Positions 9,086-18,006 of a DNA stretch of 64,000 nucleotides are shown piece by piece. A model generated the notes under the pieces. That model was not told the origin of the DNA. It searched no databases and saw only the letters and a list, made by a program, of their open reading frames with translations. Origin of the DNA: Bradyrhizobium sp. SK17. Its GTDB lineage: Bacteria > Pseudomonadota > Alphaproteobacteria > Rhizobiales > Xanthobacteraceae. The stretch's first letter is position 1. Every line of letters starts with the position of its first letter. The stretch is from the NCBI RefSeq assembly GCF_002831585.1, contig NZ_CP025113.1, positions 310,001-374,000 on the forward strand, read 5' to 3'. Both the position numbers and the translations under genes were made by a program.

Positions 9086-10060
9086 ATGCCAACCATCCTC
9101 GGCACCGGCGAGCACCGCTATCGCGTCGTCGAGAATTTCGCAAAGCTGCCCGACGGCTGGAGCCTGACCGATGTCGCCTCGGTCGCGGTCGACAGCAAGG
9201 ACCGCGTCTATGTCTTCAATCGCGGCGAACACCCGATGGTGGTGCTCGACCGCGAGGGACACTTCCTCAGGAGCTGGGGTGAAGGCGTGTTCACCCGCGC
9301 GCACGGCCTGCACATCGACGCCGACGACAATCTCTATTGCACCGATGACGGCGACCACACCGTGCGCAAATGCTCCACCGACGGCAAGGTGCTGCTGACG
9401 ATCGGCATCCCGAACAAGCCGGCGCCATTCATGAGCGGCGAGCCGTTCCATCGCTGCACCCATACCGCGCTCTCGCCGAAGGGCGAGATCTACGTCTCCG
9501 ACGGCTACGGCAACGCCTGCGTCCACAAGTACACGCCGGATGGAAAATTGCTCAAGACCTGGGGCGAGCCCGGCACCGATCCCGGCCAGTTCAACATCGT
9601 GCACAACATCGCGACCGATGCCGACGGCTTCGTCTATGTCGCCGACCGCGAAAACCATCGCGTCCAGGTTTTCGACGGCAACGGCAGATACGAGACGCAG
9701 TGGAACAACCTGCACCGGCCCTGCGCGCTGTGCTGCTGCGGCGGCAAGCAGCCGAACTTCGTGATCGGCGAGCTCGGCCCCGGCATGGCGGTCAACCGCA
9801 AGGTGCCCAATCTCGGCCCGCGGCTGTCGATCGTGGATGGCACCGGCAAGCGCATCGCCCGGCTCGGCGGCGAGCAGGGCCCCGGCGTCGAGACCGGAAA
9901 ATTCCTGGCGCCGCACGGCATCGCGCTGGATTCGCGCGGCGATATCTATGTCGGCGAGGTCGGCGTCACCGACTGGAAAACCAGCTTTCCAGACACCGAG
10001 ATGCCGGCCACGGTGCGCCTGACGCGATGCTTGCAGAAGCTGGAGAAGATTCCGATCTGA
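9086..10060 (+). CDS. NHL-repeat beta-propeller protein (peptidylamidoglycolate-lyase-like)
   Basis: A 324-residue protein made of NHL repeats, for example ASVAVDSKDRVYVFNRG, IATDADGFVYVADRENHRVQVF and GIALDSRGDIYVGEV. It forms a beta-propeller like the lyase half of peptidylglycine alpha-amidating enzymes. No signal peptide is visible. ATG 9086 is the natural start. The longer frame from 9017 runs through the upstream repeat. A cysteine cluster CALCCCGG sits near residue 215 and is unusual for a propeller. It is last in the apparent catabolic cluster. Enzyme activity is unproven. Confidence 0.8.
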   Translation: MPTILGTGEHRYRVVENFAKLPDGWSLTDVASVAVDSKDRVYVFNRGEHPMVVLDREGHFLRSWGEGVFTRAHGLHIDADDNLYCTDDGDHTVRKCSTDGKVLLTIGIPNKPAPFMSGEPFHRCTHTALSPKGEIYVSDGYGNACVHKYTPDGKLLKTWGEPGTDPGQFNIVHNIATDADGFVYVADRENHRVQVFDGNGRYETQWNNLHRPCALCCCGGKQPNFVIGELGPGMAVNRKVPNLGPRLSIVDGTGKRIARLGGEQGPGVETGKFLAPHGIALDSRGDIYVGEVGVTDWKTSFPDTEMPATVRLTRCLQKLEKIPI

Positions 10061-10076
10061 ACTCGACTCCACCAGC

Positions 10077-10178
10077 GTCACCCTGAGGAGCGCGCATCGC
10101 GCGCGTCTCGAAGGGTCAGCGGCCCGGCTGGTGTCCGCGCATCCTTCGAGACGCGCGTTCCGCGCTCCGCAGGATGAC
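10077..10178. repeat. Long palindromic intergenic repeat, family C
   Basis: An inverted repeat of about 102 bp. It begins GTCACCCTGAGGAGC, ends GCTCCGCAGGATGAC, and has CGCGTCTCGAAGG / CCTTCGAGACGCG inner arms. It lies between the convergent NHL-repeat and ClC genes, where it could serve as a bidirectional terminator. It belongs to a dispersed repeat type common in Bradyrhizobium. Confidence 0.8.
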
Positions 10179-10219
10179 GGGTCTGATAGCCTGCGACGGG
10201 CCAGATCACCTCGGCGAAA

Positions 10220-11979
10220 TCAAACCTCGCCGATCACCTCGCGGCGACGCAGCTCGGATTCTTCGGCGTAGCGGCGCATGGCGTGCGCTTCGGTGAGCAG
10301 GCCGATCGGCCGCCGGTCGCCATCGCCCTCGATCACCGCGAGCGACTCCGCTTCCGCCGCGTCGAACACCGCGATCGCCTCCTGCACGTTCATGCCGGGA
10401 TGCAGCACCACGTCGGCGTAGCGCAGGATGCCCGCGAGCCCCTTGTCGGCCTCCAGATCGGGCGCATGCGCTTCCGCCACCAGCGCCAGCCCGGCGTAGC
10501 ATCCCTCGCCATCGACCGCGACCACCTGGGTCTTCGAGCCCGGTGGGAATTCCTCGCGGAACGCCTCGATCGGCATCGCGGCATTCACCGTCGTCATGTC
10601 CTGCCGCATCATCTTGCCGACCGTGAGATCGCGGATCCAGCCGATATCGGCGGCGCTGCGGATGGTCTCGCCGCGCAGATGCAGCCGCCAGGTCGCGAAC
10701 GAATAGCCGAACAGCTCGCGGGTGATCGTGGTCGAGATGATGACGGCGACCAGCACCGCAGTGGTGAGCCAGAGGTTGCCGGTGGATTCCAGCGCGATGA
10801 ACGACATCGTCAGTGGGCCGCCGATCACCGAGGCCGACAGCGCGCTCATGCCGATCACGGCATAGGCGTTGGGGTCGAGGTTCAGCCCCGGCCACACGAT
10901 GTCGACGCCGGCGGCGAACAGCCGGCCGCCGAGCGCCCCCATGAACAGCGTGGCGAAGAACAATCCGCCGCGGAAGCCCGAGCCGAGCGACACAATCGAG
11001 GCGACAGCCTTCAAAGCGAACACACCGGCGATGAAGGCGAGCGGCATCGCCACGATGCCGGCGAAGCGCAGCGCACCATGGCCCGACGACATCACCTGCG
11101 GGGTCAGCAGCGCCATCGCGCCGACGGCAAGGCCGCCGAGCGCCGGGCGCAGCGGCGGCCAGAGCCGGGTCTTGGCGAGCAACGCCTCGCACAGCGTCAC
11201 CCCGCGCATGATCGCGATCCCGGTCAAAGCGGCGGCCATGCCAAGCAGCGCGGCGATCGCGAGATCGCGCCCGAGCACGTCGCCGACGGTTCCGACCCCG
11301 ACCCCGAGCGGCAGCGGCTCGAAGGCATGGGCGACGAAATAGCCGGTCACCGCAGCCACCCCGACCGGGTCAGGCTCGCCGGCGTGTAGCCGCCGATCAC
11401 AAGTTCGAAAGCGTAGAAGGCGCCGGCGAGCGGGGCGCTGAAGGCACCGGCGATCGCCGCCGCCGCGCCGCAGCCGACCATGATTCGCTGGTCGTTGCGG
11501 CGAAGATGGAAACCGCGGCCGAGCGAAGCGGCGAGGCCACTGGAGAGCTGGGTATAGCCGGCTTCGAGCCCGACCGAGCCGCCGACGCCGCTCGACCAGA
11601 TCGTCTGCAACGCCACGATCACGCTGCCGCGGAACGACATCCGCCCGCCATAGAGCGCGTTGGCCTCGATCGGGTCGATCTCGCGGGCTGGCCGGACCCG
11701 GAGCAGCAGCAGGAACGCCAGACCCAGCAGCAGGCCGCCAGCGGTGGGAACCAGAAGTGCCCGCACGGGATCGATGCTGGGCTGGCTCGACAGCCGCTCG
11801 CCCAGCGGCAGATTGAACAGCACCGAATGCAGCACTGTGACCAGGCTGCTCATGACCGCCACCACGAGGCCGCCAATGGCGCCGATCAGCACCGCCAGCA
11901 CCACGAGGCTGGTCTCGTGCGCCCGCACGAATGCACGCAACCGGCGCGGCGCCTCGAGATAGCTTGAAGTCGTGGTCAT
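10220..11979 (-). CDS. ClC-family chloride channel/transporter with C-terminal CBS domains, frame broken by a one-base deletion
   Basis: An inner-membrane anion channel or H+/anion antiporter. Two overlapping frames make up the gene: the N-terminal half ends at 11347 and the C-terminal half is 10220-11359. One extra G at the G3 run 11367-11369 (plus strand) joins ...TPASLTP to VGVAAVTGYF and gives 586 residues. About ten membrane segments come first, then a pair of CBS-like regulatory domains (VGKMMRQDMTTVNAAMPIEA, then HPGMNVQEAIAVFD). The selectivity motifs are divergent: SVGLEAGYT keeps the gating glutamate, and GFRGGLFFATL replaces GxFxP. The start at 11979 is chosen because it begins the conserved N-terminus. 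An earlier ATG is at 12063. Confidence 0.85.
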
Positions 11980-12171
11980 CGGCAGGGGTCCGTCAGTGGC
12001 CGACAGGGCCGTGCGGCTCCCTTTACGGGCCTCGCGGGCCGGAGGCAATCGGGGCAGGAACATGGCAGTGCATGGCGGATAAGCCGCTCATCGCTCTTCA
12101 CAATCCCGTCACGCTGCCTGTAGTATGTGAGTGCATGCTGCTTCGCAGCTAATGGGAGTCAGGAGCGTTAT

Positions 12172-12729
12172 TTGAACGCACATGTCTCACAAGGCGGTTG
12201 GCCGGTGCTGGTCTTGAATGCGGACTTCCGGCCGCTGAGTTACTACCCGCTGTCGCTCTGGTCCTGGCAGGACGCGATCAAGGCGGTGTTCCTCGATCGT
12301 GTCAACATCGTCGAATATTACGACCGGGCGGTCCGAAGTCCTTCCTTCGAAATCCAGTTGCCCAGCGTCGTATCCCTGAAGTCCTTCGTCAAGCCGACCA
12401 CCCACCCCGCCTTCACCCGCTTCAATGTTTTCCTGCGCGACCGCTTCTCCTGCCAGTATTGCCTGTCGCCGGACGACCTCACCTTCGATCACATCATTCC
12501 GCGCAGCAAGGGTGGCCAGACCACCTGGGAGAACGTCGTCGCGGCCTGCTCGCCCTGCAATCTGCGCAAGGGCAATCTGACGCCGCAGCAGGCCAAGATG
12601 TTTCCGAAGCAGACGCCCTACGCTCCGACCGTGCATCAGCTGCATCGCAACGGGCGGTTATTCCCGCCGAATTATCTGCACGAGAGCTGGCTCGACTATC
12701 TCTACTGGGATACTGAGCTCGACCCATAG
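12172..12729 (+). CDS. HNH endonuclease family protein
   Basis: A 185-residue protein with an HNH nuclease fold. CQYC and CSPCN form the zinc-binding pairs and DLTFDHIIPRSKGG is the HNH core. The N-terminal VLVLNADFRPLSYYPLSLWS segment is typical of a widespread alphaproteobacterial HNH family of unknown role. It has no adjacent restriction or phage genes. The start is TTG 12172, with AGGAG 7 nt upstream. The frame extends to 12127 without support. Confidence 0.88.
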   Translation: MNAHVSQGGWPVLVLNADFRPLSYYPLSLWSWQDAIKAVFLDRVNIVEYYDRAVRSPSFEIQLPSVVSLKSFVKPTTHPAFTRFNVFLRDRFSCQYCLSPDDLTFDHIIPRSKGGQTTWENVVAACSPCNLRKGNLTPQQAKMFPKQTPYAPTVHQLHRNGRLFPPNYLHESWLDYLYWDTELDP

Positions 12730-12885
12730 GCGGGGCCATCCAATATCAAGCAAGCAGAACAGCCGCCACCGATCCAGATGACTTCCGCACCGCCCCGTGG
12801 CGGAAGGCGACGCCAAATCCCGAAACGCCCCTAAGTCGCGGACCCAGACAGGTTCGAGCAGCGAAGAACCTACAGTAACAGGTCG

Positions 12886-13440
12886 ATGGTCGGCTCGCGG
12901 ATGAACGACGATGAGACCAAGCTCTGGTTGCGGCTGCTCGGCTGCTCGTCACAAATCGCACGAGTGATCAATCGGCGGCTCAGGGATCGATTCGAATACA
13001 GCCTTGCCCGGCTGCATGTCCTCGAAGTTCTATCGGCCTCCAAACGAGGCGTAGCGTTGAGCCAGCTCGCCAGCGCTTTGATGGTGCCGCAAAGCAACGT
13101 CACCGCTCTCGTCAATGAACTCGTCAAGGTCGGCCACGTCCGGCGCGTAACCGCGGAGGCGGATCGCCGCGTTCAGGTTGTTCTGCTGACGAAAGCCGGC
13201 AGGGCCATGCTTCGCCGGCTGCGGACGGAGCAGACGCGCTCGCTCTCGGCCTTATTCCTGGATGTGCCGCGCGAAGACATCGCAAGCCTGCTGATGGATC
13301 TCACGGCGTTCGAACAGGCAGTGTCCGCCAACCTTGAATTGAACAGCAGCAAGCGGCGAGCCGCTCGCAAGAGAAGACGGCAACCTCCGGCCAGGCCGCC
13401 CCGCCGCCGGGTCGCCTCGCAATCGCGCGCAAAGAAATAG
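12886..13440 (+). CDS. MarR-family transcriptional regulator with a basic C-terminal tail
   Basis: A 184-residue winged-helix regulator. The DNA-binding part is SQLASALMVPQSNVTALVNE followed by the wing around VRRVTAEADRRVQVV. The last 30 or so residues are rich in Arg, Lys and Pro (KRRAARKRRRQPPARPPRRR), which is not part of the normal MarR fold. ATG 12886 and ATG 12901 are both possible starts. No target gene is evident, because the neighbouring porin is convergent. Confidence 0.85.
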   Translation: MVGSRMNDDETKLWLRLLGCSSQIARVINRRLRDRFEYSLARLHVLEVLSASKRGVALSQLASALMVPQSNVTALVNELVKVGHVRRVTAEADRRVQVVLLTKAGRAMLRRLRTEQTRSLSALFLDVPREDIASLLMDLTAFEQAVSANLELNSSKRRAARKRRRQPPARPPRRRVASQSRAKK

Positions 13441-13459
13441 ATCGCCGAACCAGAGCATT

Positions 13460-13486
13460 TTCGATTCTGATCGGATCAGAACCGAA
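13460..13486. repeat. Imperfect inverted repeat after the MarR gene
   Basis: TTCGATTCTGATCG is followed directly by GGATCAGAACCGAA, giving a near-perfect hairpin 20 bp after the MarR stop codon. It resembles a dispersed Bradyrhizobium intergenic element (AGAGCATTTTCGATTCTGAT type) and may help to end transcription. Confidence 0.5.
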
Positions 13487-13589
13487 ACTTCGTCCGACGC
13501 GTTCTCCTCACCCGAACTTGCGTCCACCCCACCTGCACTTCGGGAAATGCGGATCGACGTGGCAAGGTCCACACGGCGATCAAAATGCG

Positions 13590-13619
13590 AAGGCCTCCGG
13601 TGGACATACCGGAGGCCTT
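13590..13619 (-). terminator. Rho-independent terminator of the porin gene
   Basis: A perfect 12-bp stem (13590-13601 with 13608-13619, AAGGCCTCCGGT arms) has a 6-nt loop and is followed on the minus strand by a short T run (AAAA at 13583-13586 on the plus strand). It lies 60 bp downstream of the porin stop codon. It may also stop transcription from the convergent MarR gene. Confidence 0.75.
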
Positions 13620-13678
13620 CCTTGGAGGTGACAAGTTTTACAAGTTCAGAGCAATCTCCCTTCCTGGTGGATAAGTCT

Positions 13679-15231
13679 TTACCAGTTGCGCTGAGCGCGA
13701 AGGAGCAAGAGCACGGTGTCCTGATCCTTCAGCTCGTACACGGCGCCCGGTTTGCCGATGCCGGCACTGCCCGGATACGCGATCGTGCCGGCGAACTTCT
13801 GATCCACGTGCGTGTAGGTCAGGTCTGCCGAGAAGGTCAGGTTCTTGACCGGGGTCCACCGGGTGATCAGGCCGAGCTGCGCGATATTGTAATCCGGGTT
13901 GCAGGAGGTCAGGCCGGCGGTGCCGAACGCAGCGCCGAACGAACCACCCACGCCAGAGCCTGTTGGGCCGCAGATGTAGGACTTGGCGGTGCCGTTATAG
14001 CGGACCCCGGCGTAAGCACCGTAGATCGCAGTGTTCCAGTAGGCATCCCAATTGTGGGTGTACGCGCCGCGCATGCCCCAGGTCGTGATCAACTGCTGCT
14101 GACCACCGGCGACGAACACCGAGTCGGGCGCTATGCCGAAGCCGACGCTTTGATAGGCCCCCGGCAGATTGGTGCCGCCAAAGACCGTGTTCGCACCGGC
14201 CGAACCGGCAAGATCCTGGATATTGTAGCGGGTTGCGCCGTTCGTGTAGACGCCCTGGATGTTGATCGTGTCGCCAGGTCCGGTCGGGATGTTCTTGATC
14301 GACAGGGCCAACGCACCAGCCCAGCCCCACTTGTCGTCCGGATGACCGGTCGATTCGTTGCCGCCGTAGTAGGCCGCATGGTTGTTATGCGCCGCGAACG
14401 ACGCCTGGAACAGACCCCAGGCCTGGTCGACGCGCAACATCGCAACAAGGTCCGGAGCGATCGTGCCGGCGTAGTTGCTGAGGCCGAACGGGCCGAGTGC
14501 GCCCGGAGTTGCGCCCAGATTGTTGACGCCAGCCTGATAGTAGGCCGTCTGATCCTGTGCGGACAGCGCCATCGACACGCCGTTGCCGAACTGCGCGGTG
14601 TAGGTGAACTGGTTCACACCGGTGATCGTGCCACCGCCGCCGACGAGACCGTCGTAGTTGTTGCCGGGTAGTTGGCCCACGGAGCAGCGAACTGCGAGAC
14701 CGCCTTGCCCATGGTGAAGCCCGCAAACTGGATAAAGGCGTAGTAGACGCCGACCGTACCGGCCGCAACGGCGCCGCCGTTGGCGTTGTTCGGCGCCGAG
14801 GCCGTGCCGATCGCCGAGTAGATGCTCGAGCCATTGCCCTGCCCGGCATAGCTATCCGTGGTCCAGCTGAAGGTCGCATCGAAGAAGGTGCGAACCACGC
14901 CGTATTCGGTCGCGGTGCGCGTGTCGATGTTCAGATCCTGACGGGAGCGCCAGGTGTAGCCGTTGGTGTAACGATTGTTCGCCCCGGCGGGACCCGAGGT
15001 GTTGCCGGTGTTGTCGGAGTTCGTATTCGCCAGAACGTCGACGCGCAGATAGCCGCCCAGCTTGATGCACGTATCGCTGCCCGGAATGTAGTAGAAGCCC
15101 GGGCCGTACAGGGAACACACCTTGACGTATTCGACCGCCTTGGCCTTCACCGGAAGGTCGGCTGCTTGCGCGCCGCCCACTGCAATGAGCGACGCTGCCG
15201 AAGCCAGAATAATACTCTTGGAAAGCTGCAT
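13679..15231 (-). CDS. Rhizobial-type outer-membrane porin (Porin_2 family), frame broken by a one-base deletion
   Basis: A major outer-membrane diffusion channel. The signal peptide (MQLSKSIILASAASLIAVGG, cleaved after AQA) is followed by DLPVKAKAVEYVKVCSLYG and a CIKLGGYLRVDV strand, both hallmarks of Bradyrhizobium and Brucella porins. The gene is read as two frames that overlap near 14614-14680. Adding one base at CCGGG 14664-14668 joins FAAPWANYP to GNNYDGLVGGGG and restores 517 residues, the usual length. A ribosome-binding site (AGGAGG) precedes ATG 15231. The leader is long (about 240 nt from the predicted promoter). Confidence 0.9.
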
Positions 15232-15688
15232 AAATCCTCCTGCCCTTTTTCGTTTGAGGAGATTTACGATCGAGCCGATTGCGCCCTGATCTTCATCCCC
15301 AACCCATTCGCGTCGCTTCGGCGTGAGAAGGATGATCGGTGACCGATCTCCAACCTCCGCAAAGCCCCTCATCACGCAGGATCGATGAGAACAACAGTTC
15401 GTGAGACGCGACAATGCGACAAATACTTGTCACACGCATTCGATGTCATCGCGTGATACTTCTAACACACTGTTATAAAATGATATTTTTATTCCATACA
15501 TGAAGTATCAATAGCGCTACAAGAATAGCTTTTTAGCTATCTCCCGATCCCTGGCTTGTCGCGCACGCGAACGACATCCATGTCGCACCTCAAACTGAGT
15601 GGCGCGAGTTGACCAGGATCGATTCAGTTGAGCGGGAACGTCCGAGCGCCGGAAAATCCAGATCGCTGCACGTCGTATCGAAAATTCT
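15232..15688. other. Intergenic region: porin leader and promoter
   Basis: No gene is supported in this 457-bp stretch. The part at about 15440-15540 is strikingly AT-rich against a GC-rich background and holds the porin promoter and an inverted repeat listed separately. A small open frame at 15517-15786 overlaps the XRE gene and has no family resemblance. Confidence 0.6.
15483..15511 (-). promoter_or_regulatory. Predicted sigma-70-like promoter of the porin gene
   Basis: On the minus strand TTGATA (15506-15511) is separated by 17 bp from AAATAT (15483-15488), a reasonable housekeeping promoter. It would leave a 5' leader of about 240 nt before the porin start. A 9-bp inverted repeat (GAAGTATCA at 15502-15510 and TGATACTTC at 15454-15462) overlaps the -35 element. 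Confidence 0.5.
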
Positions 15689-15955
15689 TCAGCCGACCTC
15701 GGGCTTGGCAACGCCGTCTTGTCGTGCCGTCGAAACATGGACTCCAAGGTTCGGCGCACCCACAAATTCGATGCCGGCATTTTCAAGCGCCTCGCGAATC
15801 CGTTGCACCGTGTCGAAGTTGGCCTCTATCCGGCCTTCAAGACGCTCTAGTCGTCGGATCGTCGCAAGTGCCAAACCAGCTTCTTGCGCAAGCCGATCCT
15901 GCCTCCAGCGGAGGAGCGCACGCGCCGCCTTGATCTGCCGTACGTCCGTAAGCAT
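15689..15955 (-). CDS. Small XRE-type helix-turn-helix regulator
   Basis: An 88-residue single-domain regulator. The helix-turn-helix is ARALLRWRQDRLAQEAGLAL plus ATIRRLERLEG, followed by DTVQRIREALENAGIEFVGA, the ending shared by a large group of small Bradyrhizobium regulators. ATG 15955 is chosen over the longer frame because the family begins just before the helix-turn-helix. No toxin partner is recognisable next to it. Confidence 0.8.
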   Translation of the reverse strand: MLTDVRQIKAARALLRWRQDRLAQEAGLALATIRRLERLEGRIEANFDTVQRIREALENAGIEFVGAPNLGVHVSTARQDGVAKPEVG

Positions 15956-16704
15956 TCCCTTCGAGTTCCTCCTGGACGGCTGCGTTGTGTTCTCAATTCG
16001 GCTGAGTATTCGCAACGTTCCCGCCGACTGCGTTCCACGGCAGGAGTTGGCCGAACTCCTGGAACGTCATCCGGTCGATGTCTGTTCCGCCGATCATCAT
16101 CCCTTCCGGCGCGATGGCCGCGATTGCGCCAGCGGCAACCGGTCCGGCCGTCGGCACACTTCCTCCGTGCATCCGCGGCACATACGCGCGACGATCGCGA
16201 CACGGTGCAAGAACGAAACAAGCGGAGCGCATCCTCGACCTATTTGTACTGTTTACACAGAGGTGCAAACGGAGGATTGCACTGGACGGCGCGGTAGATT
16301 GCCACAGTCTCATTGAAAATGATCCACGCTGCGATCGGCGCCTGATTGTCGATGCTATCGAATAGCTCGTGACGCATGGAACCGGCCTTGAGAGTTGAGC
16401 CATCAACCTTGTTGGCATCGGCCATCGTGACGTGCGGCATGGTGACCTGCGTCGCCAGGACTGATCGCTGCAGCGGCGTGCCGCATTAACGTTAGCAAGC
16501 GCATCGCATTAACCTCCACAGGTTGAATTTCTTGACGGCCCACACGCCACGTTGGAGAGTTGATGCAAGGACGCGCGCCTACGCGGAGCATTCGCAACTT
16601 CCTGCTCGCGTGATGTCGACCGACCCGAGTTTGTCGACAGCCATTTGATCTTGCCGTCCGACGGCGCTGTCGCAATTAGGCGGCAGGAGACGAAGTGGCG
16701 AAAC
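15956..16704. other. Intergenic region without a confident gene
   Basis: No gene can be supported in this 749-bp stretch. Two weak minus-strand frames are worth noting. One, about 15993-16166, ends EGMMIGGTDIDRMTFQEFGQ. The other, 16240-16440 (66 residues), contains RHELFDSIDNQAPIAAWIIF. Neither has a clear ribosome-binding site or a recognisable family. They could be remnants of older genes. Confidence 0.45.
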
Positions 16705-17916
16705 ATGCTGAGCGCAACGTCCCATACAGCGGTCCGGGCTATTCAGCCGCACGAAGGTCTGTCGATCGCGCCGGATCGTCCGGTTCCGCAGTCCGAACCC
16801 ATCGTCCAGACCGACCGGCAAGCGTTGCGCAAGGGCGCTGCGAGGCCGATGACGACTGCGGACGTTCCCGCGGTCGCAGGCCTCTTCCTCAAGGTCTTCA
16901 GAGGGAGCGACAGGCCCGCCGGCGCGGATCTCAAGGGCTATCTGCACGCACTGACCTTGGGATCACCGTCCTATAGCGAGGCGGCGGGCACGCAAATCTA
17001 TCAACAGCAGGACGGCCTCATCTCGAGCGCCCTGCTCTCGGTCCCGATGCGCTTCATGGCGTGCGGCAATGTCATCCCGGGACGGCTGCTCGGCGTCTTC
17101 ATGACGAACAGGGACTCCGCCGGAGCCGCCCAGCTCAATCTTGGTCTGCGGCCGAAGAAGGCAAGTCTTTCGTTCTGTGACAGCGCATCGCCGACCAGCG
17201 CCAGGTCCTTGATGGCCATCGGCGGAAAGACGATTCCGATGCAGAACCTGGAGTGGGTGCGCACCTTCCGTCCGCTAAGCGCATTGCTCGGGCGTCATTC
17301 GCCCCGCGTCCTGCGCCGGATCGAGCCGGGCCTGGCAGCGCTCTTGCGTCCCGTCGATGCTTTCCTTGGTCGCCTCCGCGGTGACGACAACATCGAGGGC
17401 CCCGCCGGCGCGAAGGTGCTGGAGATGTCCGTCGCGGACTTCCTGGCGCATGCGCCGCGGTTGATCGCCCATTACGCCGTCCGCCCGCTCTGGTCGGAGG
17501 ACGAGCTCGGCTGGCTCGTCGGCCTCGCGGCGCAGAACACCAGACTAGGCAGCTTCACGATCCGCGCGATCGAAGACCGTTCCGGCGCGCTGCTTGGTTG
17601 TTTTGTCTACTATGCGTCGCCGGGACGGACCGCGCATGTGCTCAACATCCTGTCGCTGCCCGGCCGGGAAGTCGGCGTGCTGGGTGCGATGTTCCGCCAC
17701 CTCGAAGACAGCGGCCATGTCGAGGCTCGCGGCCGTGCGCAGCCGGCTCTGATGGCGGGGCTCGGGCTGCAACGCTGGCTCGTGTTCCGGCACCGCGCCT
17801 TCGCCATGGCATTGACGCGTGTTCCGGAAGTGAACGACGCCATCGTGCGCGGCGATATCTATGTCGGCGGCCTCGCGGGCGAGGACTGGAGCCGGCTGAT
17901 GTGCGACTTCGGCTGA
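16705..17916 (+). CDS. GNAT-like N-acetyltransferase superfamily protein
   Basis: A protein of about 403 residues. The segment ALRKGAARPMTTADVPAVAG and following VFRGSDRPAG resemble the start of a GNAT acetyltransferase fold, and VIPGRLLGVFMTNRD fits its central strand and CoA-binding region. No membrane segment is obvious. ATG 16705 is preferred to an upstream TTG at 16645. AGGAGA at 16684 is rather far upstream, so the start is uncertain. It stands alone between an orphan region and the convergent MFS gene. Its substrate is unknown. Confidence 0.65.
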   Translation: MLSATSHTAVRAIQPHEGLSIAPDRPVPQSEPIVQTDRQALRKGAARPMTTADVPAVAGLFLKVFRGSDRPAGADLKGYLHALTLGSPSYSEAAGTQIYQQQDGLISSALLSVPMRFMACGNVIPGRLLGVFMTNRDSAGAAQLNLGLRPKKASLSFCDSASPTSARSLMAIGGKTIPMQNLEWVRTFRPLSALLGRHSPRVLRRIEPGLAALLRPVDAFLGRLRGDDNIEGPAGAKVLEMSVADFLAHAPRLIAHYAVRPLWSEDELGWLVGLAAQNTRLGSFTIRAIEDRSGALLGCFVYYASPGRTAHVLNILSLPGREVGVLGAMFRHLEDSGHVEARGRAQPALMAGLGLQRWLVFRHRAFAMALTRVPEVNDAIVRGDIYVGGLAGEDWSRLMCDFG

Positions 17917-18006
17917 GATCCGGCAGCATCCTGCGCTATGCGGCGTGCACAACATCATGTCGCCGTGCACGAAGCACGTCCATCAACGCGGCAGCTGCGC
18001 GTTAGC

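Noticed and set aside
13547..14671. Long plus-strand frame over the porin gene
   Set aside because: It is antisense to a clear porin, has an unnatural composition rich in Arg, Val and Ala, and resembles no family.
15517..15786. Minus-strand 89-residue frame by the XRE gene
   Set aside because: It overlaps the XRE regulator in another frame and lacks support.
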